Shown here in pieces: positions 17,857 through 30,030 of a stretch of 64,000 nt of DNA. Source of the stretch: Glandiceps talaboti (lineage: Eukaryota; Hemichordata; Enteropneusta; Spengelidae); the NCBI RefSeq assembly GCF_964340395.1, contig NC_135568.1, positions 10,314,276 through 10,378,275 of the forward strand, given 5' to 3'. Below the pieces are notes generated by a model. It had not been told where the DNA came from. It made no database searches and was given only the letters and a program-made list of their open reading frames with translations. Each line of letters begins with the position of its first letter. Position 1 is the first letter of the stretch. The translations under genes were made by a program, and so were the position numbers.

Positions 17857-18954
17857 ATGAATATGACGAAGCTAAACAGCACCTTTAACGAAACTGATAG
17901 CTATTTATATGGTGATGTAGTGAATCGTGTCCCAATGAAGTTAGCAGCGGTCTGGGTGACTTCATTCTCAGCCTCGTTAGATATCATCCTCACCATAATA
18001 ACTTTGGTAGGTAATTTTTCCTTCGTGTTTGCTGTTTTGGTAAAGAAAAGGCTGCGAACACTAGGTAATCTCTATCTAGTAAACCTCAGTTTTACTGACA
18101 TTGTTGCTGTTATCTTTGGAGGAGCATTCACTAGTGACTCTTTCATCAGACGTGGCTGGCGTCATGGACATGACTACTGCATATTGCACAATATCCTCCA
18201 TCCAGCATTACTGAGTGTCTCGTGCTGGCTAACCTGCACTATTGCCATCAACCGTTACATCTATATCGTTCATAACAAATATTACTCTAAACTGACGACC
18301 AAGTTCATGATTACACTCTCTATTCTGTTTGCATGGGTTTTTCCGTGGAGTTGGAGTAGTTACCAAGTCTCCAGAACCTCCTCTTACATTCGTCCAGCAT
18401 TTCGTTGTCGTCCAGTCAGTAGTCTGGTCACCTTTATTCTGGAAATGTATCTACCCTGTATGGTGGCATTAATAGCCTACATGTTGATATTTGTTTACGT
18501 ACGAAAGAGCAAGTTACGGGTCCAGTCACACGCTGGAACACAAGGACCAAATCGCCAAGAAATGCGGATGATGAAAGTTCTTCTCCTGGTACTCATTTTG
18601 GTATGCATGGGTTACCTTCCGTATGTTATTCTTATTAACATCTACCACTTTATATACCCTGGAAAGCGACCTCCAACAGACGCTCTCATCCTCCTCTACC
18701 CATGTATGCATCTTGGTGGTACCCTCAACCCGTTCTTATACGGTTGGAGTAACAAAAATATTAGAGATACTTATATTCAGATTTTAACAGGAAGAATAAT
18801 CTTCAAGAAGACTCGTCAGTTACAAAGCCAATTGACAACGAAGCATTCAATGCGTGACAATGCAACATCTGAAACTCAAGTCCAAAGCTCTTCGACAGCG
18901 GCACCAAGTCAGGTTCATCCCAGAAATAACGAAATGCCACTTGTCGATTGTTGA
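17857..18954 (+). CDS. class A GPCR with NRY motif (melatonin-receptor-like group, orphan)
   Basis: Intronless 365-aa seven-helix receptor. Starts at ATG 17857, with another Met two codons on; N-terminal N-glycosylation sites are NMT, NST and NET. Landmarks: N53 (1.50), D81 (2.50, in NLSFTD), C108 (3.25), N132-R133-Y134 in place of DRY, W160 (4.50), C184 in ECL2, P200 (5.50), Y208 (5.58), P255 (6.50), N291-P292-x-x-Y295. TM6 reads CMGYLPY, so the toggle Trp 6.48 is Tyr. The C-tail is Ser/Thr/Gln-rich. NRY is typical of melatonin receptors and relatives, but that family has NAxxY in TM7 and this has NPxxY, so melatonin binding should not be assumed. A decayed paralogue lies at 2.5-2.8 kb. An AATAAA occurs at 19940. 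Confidence 0.88.
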   Translation: MNMTKLNSTFNETDSYLYGDVVNRVPMKLAAVWVTSFSASLDIILTIITLVGNFSFVFAVLVKKRLRTLGNLYLVNLSFTDIVAVIFGGAFTSDSFIRRGWRHGHDYCILHNILHPALLSVSCWLTCTIAINRYIYIVHNKYYSKLTTKFMITLSILFAWVFPWSWSSYQVSRTSSYIRPAFRCRPVSSLVTFILEMYLPCMVALIAYMLIFVYVRKSKLRVQSHAGTQGPNRQEMRMMKVLLLVLILVCMGYLPYVILINIYHFIYPGKRPPTDALILLYPCMHLGGTLNPFLYGWSNKNIRDTYIQILTGRIIFKKTRQLQSQLTTKHSMRDNATSETQVQSSSTAAPSQVHPRNNEMPLVDC

Positions 18955-21900
18955 ACAGAGTTAGGATTTATCCCTTAACAACTACCAATATACAATCTCT
19001 AATGTATATTAAAACATTATCCCAAGGAGGCCTGTGTTAACATCTCTTTGTGTACAGAAAGCGATATTACCACAAGTTACAAATGTATTTTATCGTATCT
19101 GTCACATATCTATTGTCTATTATATATTTGTCTCTATAACATAATACAGTAGTTTTGAATATAGAATATACATTTCGATGATAAACCTAGAAATGCATAG
19201 CAAAGAAGTACATTTAGAACAATGGAGAATATATTGGTTTCCAGAATCAATTGGTCAGAAAACTTTAGTTGTAATACGACTGGTCACACGTGTCTTGGGA
19301 TAACACCAGCATTCTAGTCACAGAACAGAACTGGTTAAAACGTAGTGTAAAGATGTTCATTTATATATATCTGACGGATGAGACCCATCATAAACAGAGA
19401 ACAAAGACATCAACTAGTTTACTGACATGGTATTCAGCCTGTTTGTAAGACATTAACACTGAACAATTTAATCATTGGGTGAGTAAGGTCCATAGCAGAC
19501 GCATCGAATTTACAATTCAAAGTAGCTATTTTTCTGTTCTAAAGTTTGAACATATCGAACCTTCAAACCTAACATTTTTAACCATATGTTAATATTTTTG
19601 AAGAACTTCGTCATGTGTACGTGAGATTGAGACACTCCCGTCATTATTCAATGACGGATTTTGGTAGATATCGATATCTGAATTTACTGGTGGAAAGCAG
19701 TATATGATGTAATGTTTTCAATGAAGTGTGGTCTAACGTTAATATATTTCTCTTGTTTATGTTCAGAACTCAATACCACTGCTAGTTGTAAAATGTATTT
19801 TCTATTATATTATCAATCACATATCTAATATATTACTACATTATATCTCACTATACAATTATATATTGCTTAAGTTTAGCATTTTTCTGAATGGAGAACA
19901 TAGGTTTTTGATGATTGTCATAGAAATGCAGCATTCGTAAATAAAGCATTTCTTTCGAACGTCTTGTCATTTCAAAAATAGCCCAAGTTTGGCACTTTTT
20001 CATAACATGTAGATATTACTGTTATAAGTTAATGTTTGCGATAGGTGAATATACCGTTAGATGGCAGAATATATTGATATGGCGTCCGAAGTTCAATTTC
20101 AACAGCCTGTAGTACAAGTTTCATAAAAGCTGTATCCACAGTTAATCTTAATATCATGGATACAGAGGACAAAAGAATTTCTCAGATTAAACGATTAAAG
20201 CGTGAACAAAGACGAGGATGAATTCACATTAGCTGCATTACTCTGTACTTAGAGGACTGGTACCACGTAATATCATGTCACCAATACTGCATCTTGCAAC
20301 CTCTCTAAAAGAGAGTTTTGAAAATTAGCTATTAGGTGTAGAAGGGACCCACTGTACACAATGGCGAGGTATTCATGAGAAATATACAATGTAAGAAGCT
20401 TTTGTCACAGACTATTATTTAGATATTGCAACTTCGTTCACTCTTTGAAAATATCTTAAATTGACTTCCTACAAATGCGAAACCATGAGATAAAAATGTT
20501 ATCCGATACTCTGTCGAGTGTGAAGCTAGGCGTTGACAATTAGTTGTGATAGTTAAGTATAAATTGAGCGCATTGCATTGTGATAGTCAACAGTTAAATG
20601 AATGACAGCACATAGTCTTTGCATTCACTCTTAGTGATTCATTTGTGCTTTTCATCGCTTGTTTTATCATTGTTTAGAGTTCTGCTGACGTTCACTTTTA
20701 GTTAATGATGTTCATATGAGACTGAACGGTGACTTCATCTTTTAACTTTGAGCCAATCAGTGTGAATACATTTAATATGGCTTTATTATTTAAGAATGTA
20801 AACTGTGTAATGTAAACATATTATAAAAATCACAATTAATTCAATAAACCATGTATCTTTGTGCGATTCATCAATTCTTGTATGTGTGGTGTTCAAGTGA
20901 TCTGTGTACTGAATGTGGCGCGTAATTCATGTCAAAAGTCAAACTTGTCAATTGATAAGTCAGTGGCTGTAATGTTTTCTCTTTGCACAATGATTTCTCT
21001 GTGAAAACTCAGAAAGTAGCTCTAACAAATCATTATGTGACACTTTTCGATATGTTTTTCTCTTTGTGCAATGACAGTGGATCCGTCCTTAATAATTCAT
21101 TTATTTTATGTTATACGTCATTTAAAGCAATTAGCTTCGTTAACTCTACACTGACATAAGTAATTCATAATTGTATAACTTCATTGGTCTTTGCTTACAT
21201 GAGATATCCCAAAAATGTGCACAGAAGCATTCGTATAGAATTACATTTCCCAAACTCAAATTCACAATTTCCGAAGGCTTGTAAGATTTATCTCTTTGTA
21301 AATAAGACTACAATAAGTAATACATGATCCACATCGTGTGTTTGCTTTTCAATCAATCTGAAAAGAAAATACCAGAGGCAAGGAAGCGATCGAATGGAGA
21401 TTCGTACCAATAGATTCAAACGATTTTCAAAGAAGTGTATTGCGGATGCGCATGATGATCATTGGGCTTTATGTGTAGTGCATAAGTTGACAGACTTAAA
21501 AGTTTTAAAATTTGTAACTTGAAAGTTTCAAGAAGGAGGTCTGAAGACACCGAGTGTCTGTCCTCATGACTCGTGTGAGGAGTAGATGAATCTGCGTATA
21601 CTTAGGGCATGAGGAGAATGTACGTCAGGTTGACCGAGGAGAAAATGGAGGCTGTGATGAAGTAGATTAGTTACATAGGAATTTGAGAGGTATATTACAA
21701 AGTATTTCAAAGCTGTTACAAAATATTAGAAGTTAATTGATGTTTAGAGAATTAAGCAGTTATAATCCCTATAGGAAGTGCACTTAACCGTGAATGACAC
21801 CTTAGGGTGTCGCCAATGGGATAGGTCTTGAAAAAACATCCCAAATGATAGGTATAATCGATTTTAACAGTAGAGCAGATTTAAATAATTTAATATGCGG

Positions 21901-22480
21901 ATCCAATCATAATAGTTAAAGTGATCATGTGATGACGACTATCCAATGAGTAGCATGCCAATTCTTTAGGGAGGTGTTAGGGATTCTTACTAGTTTTAAA
22001 TACATGTGTTGTCATGTGAAATGTTAGATTTAGATTTAGAGTTCACGTTGAATAATAAAAATGTTTCCATCCAGTGAAAGGCTGTTGTGCTAGAGTCTTT
22101 GCTGTATACTGTGAGATTTGTCGTGTCTCCCTGTGTAACTGACTGTTCGGTAACGCTTGATATTTAAGATCCGGAGTTGAACAACAACTACCTACTCCTC
22201 AACTTTATTACAGAGGCCCAGGAACAAAATTGGGGGTGGGAGCTTACAATGAGAGGGAGGGGACCTTGTAAATGATAGTGTAAAATGATTGCCTGGAAAT
22301 ATTTTGCCCTTGGTTCGTACAGTTTTGTCCTGTACCTAATTAAACTTCGAGAGTTCTTTTTTACCATAAAACCTTGCAACTTTTCTTTCAGAGTTGCGCC
22401 AGTTATCTAGGATTCGATTATATGCAGGGGTCATGCGCTACGCTTGCATCTTCAGTTGCGCATATGTTTTCAGACATTAA
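18955..22480. other. 3' flank of GPCR and intergenic; no supported gene
   Basis: AT-rich sequence without credible exons. The 3' UTR of the GPCR probably occupies the first part; AATAAA sites lie at 19940-19945 and near 20843. Confidence 0.5.
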
Positions 22481-22609
22481 CAGAGTTTGATACTAAAATT
22501 CAAAGGTTTTCGTGGTTTTCAAGCACCATGTTTAAACCCTAGGTATATCTGTTTGCTTTTACCAATTATTTCTTCTTCGTTCTTTTCATGTAATTGGGTA
22601 AAACATTAC

Positions 22610-22965
22610 GGGCCATTACGTTGCAGGGGACCGCCTGATGCATTTTACCATATAGCTTTAAAAGTTTATTTATTTTCTAATGCGCCTTTTCTATTTATTA
22701 ATATTCAAAAGCGCTGTACATACAATATATTTAAAAGCATAGTAAAATAATATGATAAAGCTAAAAACAACAAATTGGTTAAAATAATTACAAAAAGGCT
22801 AAAATGACTATTTCGTAAAAGACACGTGGTAATACATCAATACAATTTATAATATTGTTTAAACAGATGTGTTTTAAGTTCACCTTTAAAAAATTCAACA
22901 TCAGTGATCAGCTTTAGTTCTGCAGGTATTGAGTTCCATAGATTTTTCAAGCTTTTACTGAGCAA
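22610..22965 (-). mobile_element. LINE 3' end (non-LTR reverse transcriptase C-terminus)
   Basis: The minus strand reads NLWNSIPAELK..., then FFKGELKTHLFKQYYKLY and a stop. This is the WN.LP...K......FK..LK..L pattern that ends the ORF2 of CR1/L2-like LINEs. It is followed by a 3' UTR with a TGTACAGCGCTTTTGAATAT motif typical of such tails. 5'-truncated. Confidence 0.7.
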
Positions 22966-24059
22966 CGAGAAAGATAATAAAATCGATACAATAGCTCAAA
23001 CCGAGATATACATTGGTATTACACATAATGCTTGAAAAACCACGATTTCAGGTTCAAACTCTTGTTCGTAAACGTCCCAAAACATACGCACACCAGAAGA
23101 TGCGCAGTGAACAACATCTGAGCTTGAAATGCAATAATTGAGAGGAACAAATGAATGTGTGTTAGCGTCTGAGTGTAGATATGCGGGAGGGGAGGGGATG
23201 ATTTCAATAAGTTGTTATTATGTTTATCTGCAGAGATAAATATAACATGTCTAAAGAGTAAGGAGAATTCTTAGCGCGTCAAAGAAATCACTAATAACAC
23301 AATTGGAGTATTGGACAACAAAGAAGCAGTGGATGTACCGCCCAATCCATATTATGGTTGGGTGGGAAGGAAATGGTATTGGTTAACCATACGAACATCT
23401 ACAGGTAAAATGCCTTACCTAACCCACGGTGCCATTAAATATTAATCTAACTATCTGAAAAAAGACCTCCAAGGTCGACATTATAACATTCATTTAGAAA
23501 CGATTGCTTTATACAATCACTGAGTAAACAATATCACTCTGGGCTAGAACTTGGCAAAATTGACGTCTTGAATGTATTTTTCATAAATACTGTTTCAAAA
23601 GCAATTTTTGATTCCCTGAATATACGTTTAAGATTGATATAAAATTTTAAACAAATAATTTCAACGTGCATGGTTTTCTTGCAACTATTGTGCAATAATA
23701 ATGCAGATAGTAATCATCTTAAACATGATATTACGATATTGAATGTCTTTATAAAGTGTCACCGTCAATGATAATTCCAATTATTAATCTGTCCTCACAG
23801 TTCTATCTTCGTGAAGTTGAACGCTGTTTCCAAATAGGTTATGATTATCATGATCTAATTTAACTATATAGAGTGTCGCAAGTCAGTGACTATCAACAAT
23901 ACTGGTTATACATTTCATATTGATTCAATCTAGATCCCAAACAAATCAACACATTGGCAAAGAAACAAACAAATAATGAAATATACAAACAAAATACTGA
24001 TATAGATAGCACTCATACACATACAGAGTTTAACTGGCATATCATCACACTTTGAGCAC

Positions 24060-24104
24060 GAGCACACACACACACACACACACGCACGCACGCACGCACG
24101 CACG

Positions 24105-24196
<92 letters not shown>
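24060..24196. repeat. (CA)n-(CGCA)n-(TA)n microsatellite
   Basis: A CA run, a CGCA run and about 85 bp of pure TA. It is the left border of the Penelope-like cluster. Confidence 0.97.
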
Positions 24197-24200
<4 letters not shown>

Positions 24201-24292
24201 CATTCTTCTTTCGCCAAGTAGAGTGCTCGATCACCTTGGAGAGCTATCATACATAAAAATGAAAGAAGAGGAGTCTGATATTACATAGTGGA

Positions 24293-24336
24293 ATTACACT
24301 ACGGACCGTTTCACCCGAAGGATCGTCAGGTGTAAT
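24293..24336 (-). ncRNA. hammerhead-ribozyme-like motif in the left Penelope arm
   Basis: Same sequence as at 25238-25281, on the opposite strand in the left inverted arm, with stem I and core intact. Confidence 0.6.
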
Positions 24337-24440
24337 AGTGTGGTTTAATAGTATTCGTTAGCTATACATCCTGCATTATGTACATAACTTATGTGTGTTC
24401 ACTGACGGCTGTGTGTACACAAAAAGATTGACAACAAAGG

Positions 24441-24768
24441 TTACGTATTATTAAGTAAGAACTTGTTAGCGTGCCGGCATTTACTGATTAATTCAGTTCT
24501 GCTGTTCAAGTTCGTTGATTTGTCGGCAGTTATAATAAAGTATTTTTCCCAGAGGCATAGTTGACATCGTTTGGTAACGTTAGAGTATGAGGAAGCCTGC
24601 TTGAGAACTGACCAGTGTACGTCGTGATTAATGTTGCTGTCTTTTAGGTGCCAAATGTATTTACTGAGTGCAGTGTCTTTCTTCTTGTGATCAAGTTTAA
24701 ATGAAGACTTGTGGTTGTTAAACCTGCTTTTGAATTCTGTGTCACTAACGCCTATGTATGATTCAACC
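24441..24768 (-). pseudogene. Penelope GIY-YIG endonuclease fragment
   Basis: The frame keeps ESYIGVSDTEFKSRFNNHK, an LSKYIWHLK motif, C-x-LC-x-WEK and LNSRTELISKCRH, then a stop. These are the conserved blocks of the Penelope EN domain. The upstream RT is absent. Confidence 0.85.
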
Positions 24769-25086
24769 CACCTTACAGTAAACACGTTTCAACAAACATC
24801 GGTAGAAAATTTCTCAACCTCATCGACAAGCATTTCCCTATATCCAGTGTACTGCATAAAATCTTCAACCGTAACAATACTAAAGTGAGCTATAGTTGCA
24901 TGGACAACATGGGTAAATTAATCAGCGGTCATAATAAAGCCATACTTTCAAAAGCTAAGCAAACACAACAAAATACCTGTAACTGCAGAAAACCAAAGGA
25001 GTGCCCTCTCGCAGGAAAATGCCTCATAAAAAGCGTTGTTTACAAAGCAACAGTCACCACTAACCAAGATCACAAATCATACTGAA
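24768..25086 (+). pseudogene. Penelope inter-domain fragment (RT thumb to zinc finger)
   Basis: The plus frame reads NPPYSKHV, then FLNLIDKHFP, LHKIFNRN and VSYSCMDNM, then CNCRKPKECPLAGKC and VVYKATVTT. It stops at the junction with the right arm (..HKSY, TGA). Confidence 0.85.
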
Positions 25087-25237
25087 TTAATCAGTAAATG
25101 CCGGCACGCTAACAAGTTCTTACTTAATAATACGTAACCTTTGTTGTCAATCTTTTTACACACAGCCGTCAGTGAACACACATAAGTTATGTACATAATG
25201 CAGGATGTATAGCTAACGAATACTATTAAACCACACT

Positions 25238-25281
25238 ATTACACCTGACGATCCTTCGGGTGAAACGGTCCGTAGTGTAAT
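25238..25281 (+). ncRNA. hammerhead-ribozyme-like motif in the right Penelope arm
   Basis: Stem I ATTACAC/GTGTAAT pairs perfectly over 7 bp. Between them are CTGACGA, a short hairpin with UUCG, GAAA, and a 3-bp stem III (ACG/CGT, loop GTC) ending in A before the predicted cleavage site. Minimal hammerheads of this type are known from Penelope-like elements. Weak point: the base pair next to the core in stem II would be U/U. Confidence 0.6.
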
Positions 25282-25318
25282 TCCACTATGTAATATCAGA
25301 CTCGTCTTCTTTCATTTT

Positions 25319-25553
<235 letters not shown>

Positions 25554-25590
25554 AGCGCAATAGTTTTGGTAGTACTGGAACTCTTTCTTG

Positions 25591-25634
25591 GTTGTAACTC
25601 GGAGTTTCACGCATTGTGCGATCATCAGACAAAG
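25591..25634 (-). ncRNA. second hammerhead-like motif, different sequence
   Basis: Minus strand: CTTTGT, CTGATGA, a hairpin CGCA-CAA-TGCG flanked by U on each side, GAAA, stem III ACT/AGT with loop CCG, U, then ACAA, which pairs with TTGT. The layout equals the motif at 25238, including the U/U at the stem II base. It lies between TA repeats and probably marks the end of a second Penelope family. Confidence 0.5.

Positions 25635-25730
<96 letters not shown>
25633..25730. repeat. (TA)n-(TG)n microsatellite
   Basis: About 48 bp of TA followed by about 50 bp of TG. Confidence 0.97.
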
Positions 25731-25732
<2 letters not shown>

Positions 25733-25902
25733 CTACTAAGACTGATTGGACTGGAACAATAATGTTTATGCTTCACTGATAACATAATGCTAATGTGATG
25801 ACCTCGAAAATAAGCATATCCCTGTGGATATTGCAACAAACGTCACTGGCTGACATGCGATAAAAATCTAAGAGATATATATAATAAAATATATAAAATA
25901 TA

Positions 25903-25908
25903 TTTATT
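25903..25908 (-). terminator. candidate polyadenylation signal AATAAA for the LRR-caspase gene
   Basis: AATAAA on the minus strand, about 400 nt after the stop codon at 26304. Proximity is the only support. Confidence 0.4.
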
Positions 25909-26303
25909 CAGGATAGCTCAAATAAGTGAACACTTCTTTCCAATGAGGCCCTCAATATGTACATTCCACAGTGTGGTATTCTCTGTTCAACTAATGTCAT
26001 GATGGATAGCCCGGTAACCATTAAGTGGATTCCGTGATTATATAGCTCCATTGTATATGCATGGCCACCTGATGTCAAGAAGTTATGGTTGGGGCAAACA
26101 TGTCTATTCATGTACATATAAAGGTACCACATCAGTCAAGTTACAAATGTCACTTGATATTTTGTGATCTTCAGAAAACACCTTATCCCGATTAAAATAG
26201 GTGGTCAGCTTTGTCTCTTGTTAAGACGTGTATATCATTTTCCAATGGAATGTACAGTTGTCGGCCATTTATGGTAATGGGAGGCCAAATATAGCAACAA
26301 AAG

Positions 26304-26923
26304 TCAATAACTGGTCAAAAAGACGTCTTTTGTGAGTGTATGGAAAATTGACGGCATTTGTTTATGACCACCATGAGCTTCCCTCTTTCCGATTGCTTTG
26401 TTTACCCTTGTCAGAATGGCCAACAGGTCAAGTTCGTCCGAATACTTCTTTAACATTTCAACCAATGTTTGGATATACCACGACCCCTTTTCTGCATGTC
26501 TGTATGACACATTACCAGGTACTGTGGAAAAGCCGATGAGGAAATCCGCTTCGTCCGGTGTTGAACTCGAAGTCTCAATAGCATCTGCCTCAATTAAAAT
26601 GCTCATTTCAGCTGATTTGAAGCCTTTCATCACTGAACCTCCTTTACAAGCCTGTATAAAGAACAGCTTTGGTTTGTCCTTTAGCGTCTCACAAAAGGAA
26701 ATAGTGAACCACCTTGTCAAATTCTGTATCTTTACATTTTTCCCATCGATGCCACTTACACTGTCTTGATCACCATGTGACAGTATGCATACAACCAGGC
26801 AGTCATATTTATGGTGGTCTTCCTTGCTAACCTCTCTCATCTTGTCATCCATTTGATGCATAGTGAGATCTCTACAAACATCTACTTTGAAATGTAACCG
26901 TTCAAAGGCTCCCACCAGTTTTT
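26304..26923 (-). CDS. exon B of LRR-caspase: catalytic p20/p10
   Basis: 620 nt coding residues 404-609. It contains KYDCLVVCILSHGDQDSV, KPKLFFIQACKGG, DFLIGFSTVPG and PSIFHTLTKDVFL, all standard caspase blocks. The pentapeptide is QACKG rather than the usual QACRG or QACQG. Confidence 0.92.
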
Positions 26924-29008
26924 CTATAGGAGAGACAACATATTAATTAAACTTCAAAGGGACAATTGCCTCATACTGTCGTAGCGTGGTCGAAATAGCT
27001 TGTTTATAAGGAGAGTACATTACATGTAATTGTCAATAAGTGGAAATTCAAAGATATATACACGCAACTTGTCATAATAATCATAACTAGTCTAACATGT
27101 AAAACTAAACTGTCAGAAAATAGAGTAATTTAGTCTGTTACCTATGCTAAGGTCGGGCGCCCTCTTGCATTGGCCAACCCTTGAGAGATAGATGTACCAT
27201 GACACATAATATCTTAGGCCTGGGATAAAATCGAATTTCTCATGCATGTTATAAGTTCCATTATACCATGCACAAGCAAAATTGAATAAGAAATATGGGA
27301 TTTATACCCTGGTCGTTCTACGTCACGACAACGCGCGCTGTCACTGTTCTGCTGTGTTCGAAATATGAGTCAACAAAACGTTCAAAATTGTCATTACTCC
27401 CCCACATTTTTCTTCGATATTACTGGCGGTGGTATAAATGTTATTCTTCAATATTTTTTATTCATTCAGCCGGAAAATATTCGTGAGTTATTAGACTCCT
27501 AGTGACAAAGTACCCTTAGGCAACTCTTTTTTTCCTTAACTGAATGAAGAAAAATATCGGGGAATAACATATATTTACTGTTATATCATTTACGCAATAA
27601 TAATTGAGATAGTCTAAATTGCTCATTTTGCAAGACATTATTATCTGGTCACGCTGCAGAAAGGTTGTTAGTGGTGTTACGGAGACACCGCTGGCATCCA
27701 TGAACGATAGACTGAAAATGGTAAGTCCTTTCGAAGACAGGTGTTTGTCGTACTCGACATTGATCTCAAAAAAAGCAATCAGTAAATCCACCACCTACCT
27801 TCATCAACATTGGTTCCAGCTCTGTTCAATTTTGGATCTTTAAATTTATGGTTGTTTATGATAACTGCGTATCCTCTTGGTTTCCTTGACATTTTATATC
27901 CTCGTCGTTGCATACTTTCGACAGTAATTTGCATCAATACTTTCACTTGCTGTCCATTATGCTGGCACCGGAGCTTCGCACCATCGCAAAATGGATTACC
28001 GGAAAGGTCAATCGTGTCGAGCTTCGGTAAGTTTGATAAATTTGGAGGCAACTTCTTTAGTTTATTGTTGCTGACATCAAGTATTTTGAGGCTGCTCAAA
28101 TCAGAAACGCCATCAGGCAGAAAGTACAGTTCGTTCGTTCTGTGAGATGGTGTATTGAAATTAGACAGTAGCAATACTTGAAGCTCCTTCAAATTACCGA
28201 TCCCTTCTGGCAGATTTCGGAGACTGTTGTTCCGGAGGTCGAGTCTTTGTAGCTTCGGCAATAAGCAGAGCGCATCAGGAAGCCACGTTAATTTGTTCTC
28301 CACCAAGTCTAATGTATGGAGTTGTTTCAACATTTGTATTGCATCTGGCAACTCATTTAAACTGTTTTGGCTCAAGAAGAGTCGTCTTAATTCAGGCAAG
28401 TTACACACTGAAGTGAGTTGCTGGAGACGGTTTGCAGATAGGTCCAATTCTTCCAACTTTGTCAATTTGCATATGTCAAGGGGAACCGTTTCAATTCTGT
28501 TACACCATAAGTATAGACACTTTAACGATGTCAATTTGGTGATAACGTTTGGAAAAACTGTCAGCCCATTGAGAGCAAGACTAAGTATCTCAAGCTGTTG
28601 TAAATCTTTCAGTGCCTCTGGAAGAACTTTCAGATTGTTTCTCCATAGAAGAAGTGACTTTAGTGTTCTAAAAGTACATATCGCTGGAGGAAGAGACAAT
28701 AACCCATTATTTTCTAAACATAGTACTTTCAATTTTTTCAACTTATCAACCAAAACTTCCATTTTATCTTCTCCGAAAAGTAAGTGATACAATATTGAAA
28801 TAAAACCAAAGCGATTGGATCCAAGATTGAGTACTTCTAGTTCTGGAAATTCTGGAAACTCATTTGGTAATCTCCGCAGATTATTTGAAGATAGATCGAT
28901 TGCTTTAGCATTTCTGTAATCTTTGAGCAGATCGCTAGGCAATGAATCATGACCAAGATTACTTGCACGATACACATTTTCATTGGGGTCCCAAAAAGGC
29001 GAAGACAT
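26304..29008 (-). CDS. leucine-rich-repeat caspase (LRR-caspase fusion), two exons
   Basis: Exon 29008-27799 (donor GAAG|GTAGGT) joins exon 26923-26304 (acceptor CTATAG|AA) in phase 1: 1830 nt, 609 aa plus TGA. Residues about 34-340 are roughly 12 LRRs of the L..L.L..N.L..LP type. Caspase domain about 374-609: RGYAVIINNHKF, then NRAGTNVDEEKLVGAF across the splice with the substrate-pocket Arg, catalytic His453 in ILSHGD, catalytic Cys496 in QACKG, an Asp-containing inter-subunit linker (about 515-530), p10 with SYRH (S1-pocket Arg) and GSWYIQ, ending FLTSY. All catalytic landmarks are present, so it should be an active cytosolic cysteine protease. No CARD, DED or death fold is visible; the LRRs take that place. 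LRRs may sense a ligand and cluster the enzyme (inference). An acceptor (ATTCCAG) lies 5 nt before the ATG, so a 5' noncoding exon is likely. Confidence 0.88.
27250..27570. mobile_element. MITE-like element, copy 1 (intron of LRR-caspase)
   Basis: Shares CCTGGTCGTTCTACGTCACG and a 3' inverted repeat (GTTATTCTTCAATATTTT against AAAATATCGGGGAATAAC) with copies near 45.8 and 48.1 kb. Noncoding. Confidence 0.65.
27799..29008 (-). CDS. exon A of LRR-caspase: LRRs and start of p20
   Basis: The ATG at 29008-29006 has A at -3. It codes residues 1-403: a short N-terminal segment, about 12 LRRs including one longer insert repeat (about residues 275-307, with FNTPSHRTNELYFLP), a capping segment and the first caspase strand. 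LRR and caspase parts lie in one uninterrupted exon, so the fusion does not depend on the splice prediction. Confidence 0.93.
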
Positions 29009-29077
29009 TGTATCTGGAATATCAATACAATAAATTAGTAACTGACAACATTCGGTCTACCACAGACCCCCCCCCCA

Positions 29078-29080
<3 letters not shown>

Positions 29081-29130
<50 letters not shown>
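29081..29130. repeat. (CA)n microsatellite
   Basis: About 48 bp of CA after a poly-C tract. Confidence 0.97.
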
Positions 29131-29139
29131 CATACACAT

Positions 29140-30030
29140 GCACGCACACTTTCTTTAAGAACCACTTGATAAAACAAACACAAACATCTTCCATTGTAAA
29201 ATTGACAGGACCCAGTATCCGAAATATAGCTAGCAACATGTATCCATTCACTGTCCCTGTTTGAATACTAGAATGGCCCGTTTCATCTAAATGTTTCTCG
29301 CTATGGAATCTGGCCGAAAAATGAAAAAAGACGCCCTCTATGGCTGGGTCAGATATAATCTTATCGTCACTGATGATAAGGTGACGCAACGAAAGCTTGT
29401 ATCTTGAAGAATATTATCGTGTATCACTTGTCATAAATGAGATTCCAGGGTAAACATCAAACAGAGACTTTTAAAAGTAGTTACTGGGACCCGCTGAACC
29501 AACTTTAGGCCTTTGGTATGTACTGTAAGTTAATTATTGTTCTTTGGTGTAAATAAAAACAGTGGATACTTAAATGCAAGTGAATACGACTGATTCAGAT
29601 ATTAATCACTAGGTCATAAGCTGTTATTTCCAATACTGCAAGTTTGACATATAGAGAGTGAGCCGTGGCAACCCTCAAACTTAACACAAAAGTTATTTAA
29701 GGCTATTAAAAGGATGAAAACATCAACAGCATTTACAAAAATATTTACTTTTTTTATTTCCACAAAATTTAACTAACCATCATTTTCAAAGTACCACGGT
29801 AAGAATCCTGTATGTCATGTTAAGTTATTGTCATTTATTTCTTAAAGTTTCCTATGCGTACTTATCAAATTATTGGTACAGTTACCACTTCTACCCTTCT
29901 GGCTTATAAGACACAGTATACAAAGTTAAATACATAAATGAATGGGTGTAACATCTCTCAATTGTAGATGGTATGTTTACTGCGATTGTAAGCCATGTAG
30001 AAAGTTTGTGGTATCAATAGGAAATGTTAT
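29140..30030. other. no supported gene
   Basis: Probable 5' flank or upstream intron of the LRR-caspase. No convincing exon was found; a minus-strand open frame at 29389-29078 runs into the CA repeat and shows no domain. Confidence 0.45.

Noticed and set aside
27516-27794. 92-codon minus frame between the two LRR-caspase exons
   Set aside because: The caspase is complete when the exons are joined directly, and this frame has no caspase homology; treated as intron.
28227-28787. 186-codon plus-strand frame
   Set aside because: Antisense shadow of the LRR exon.
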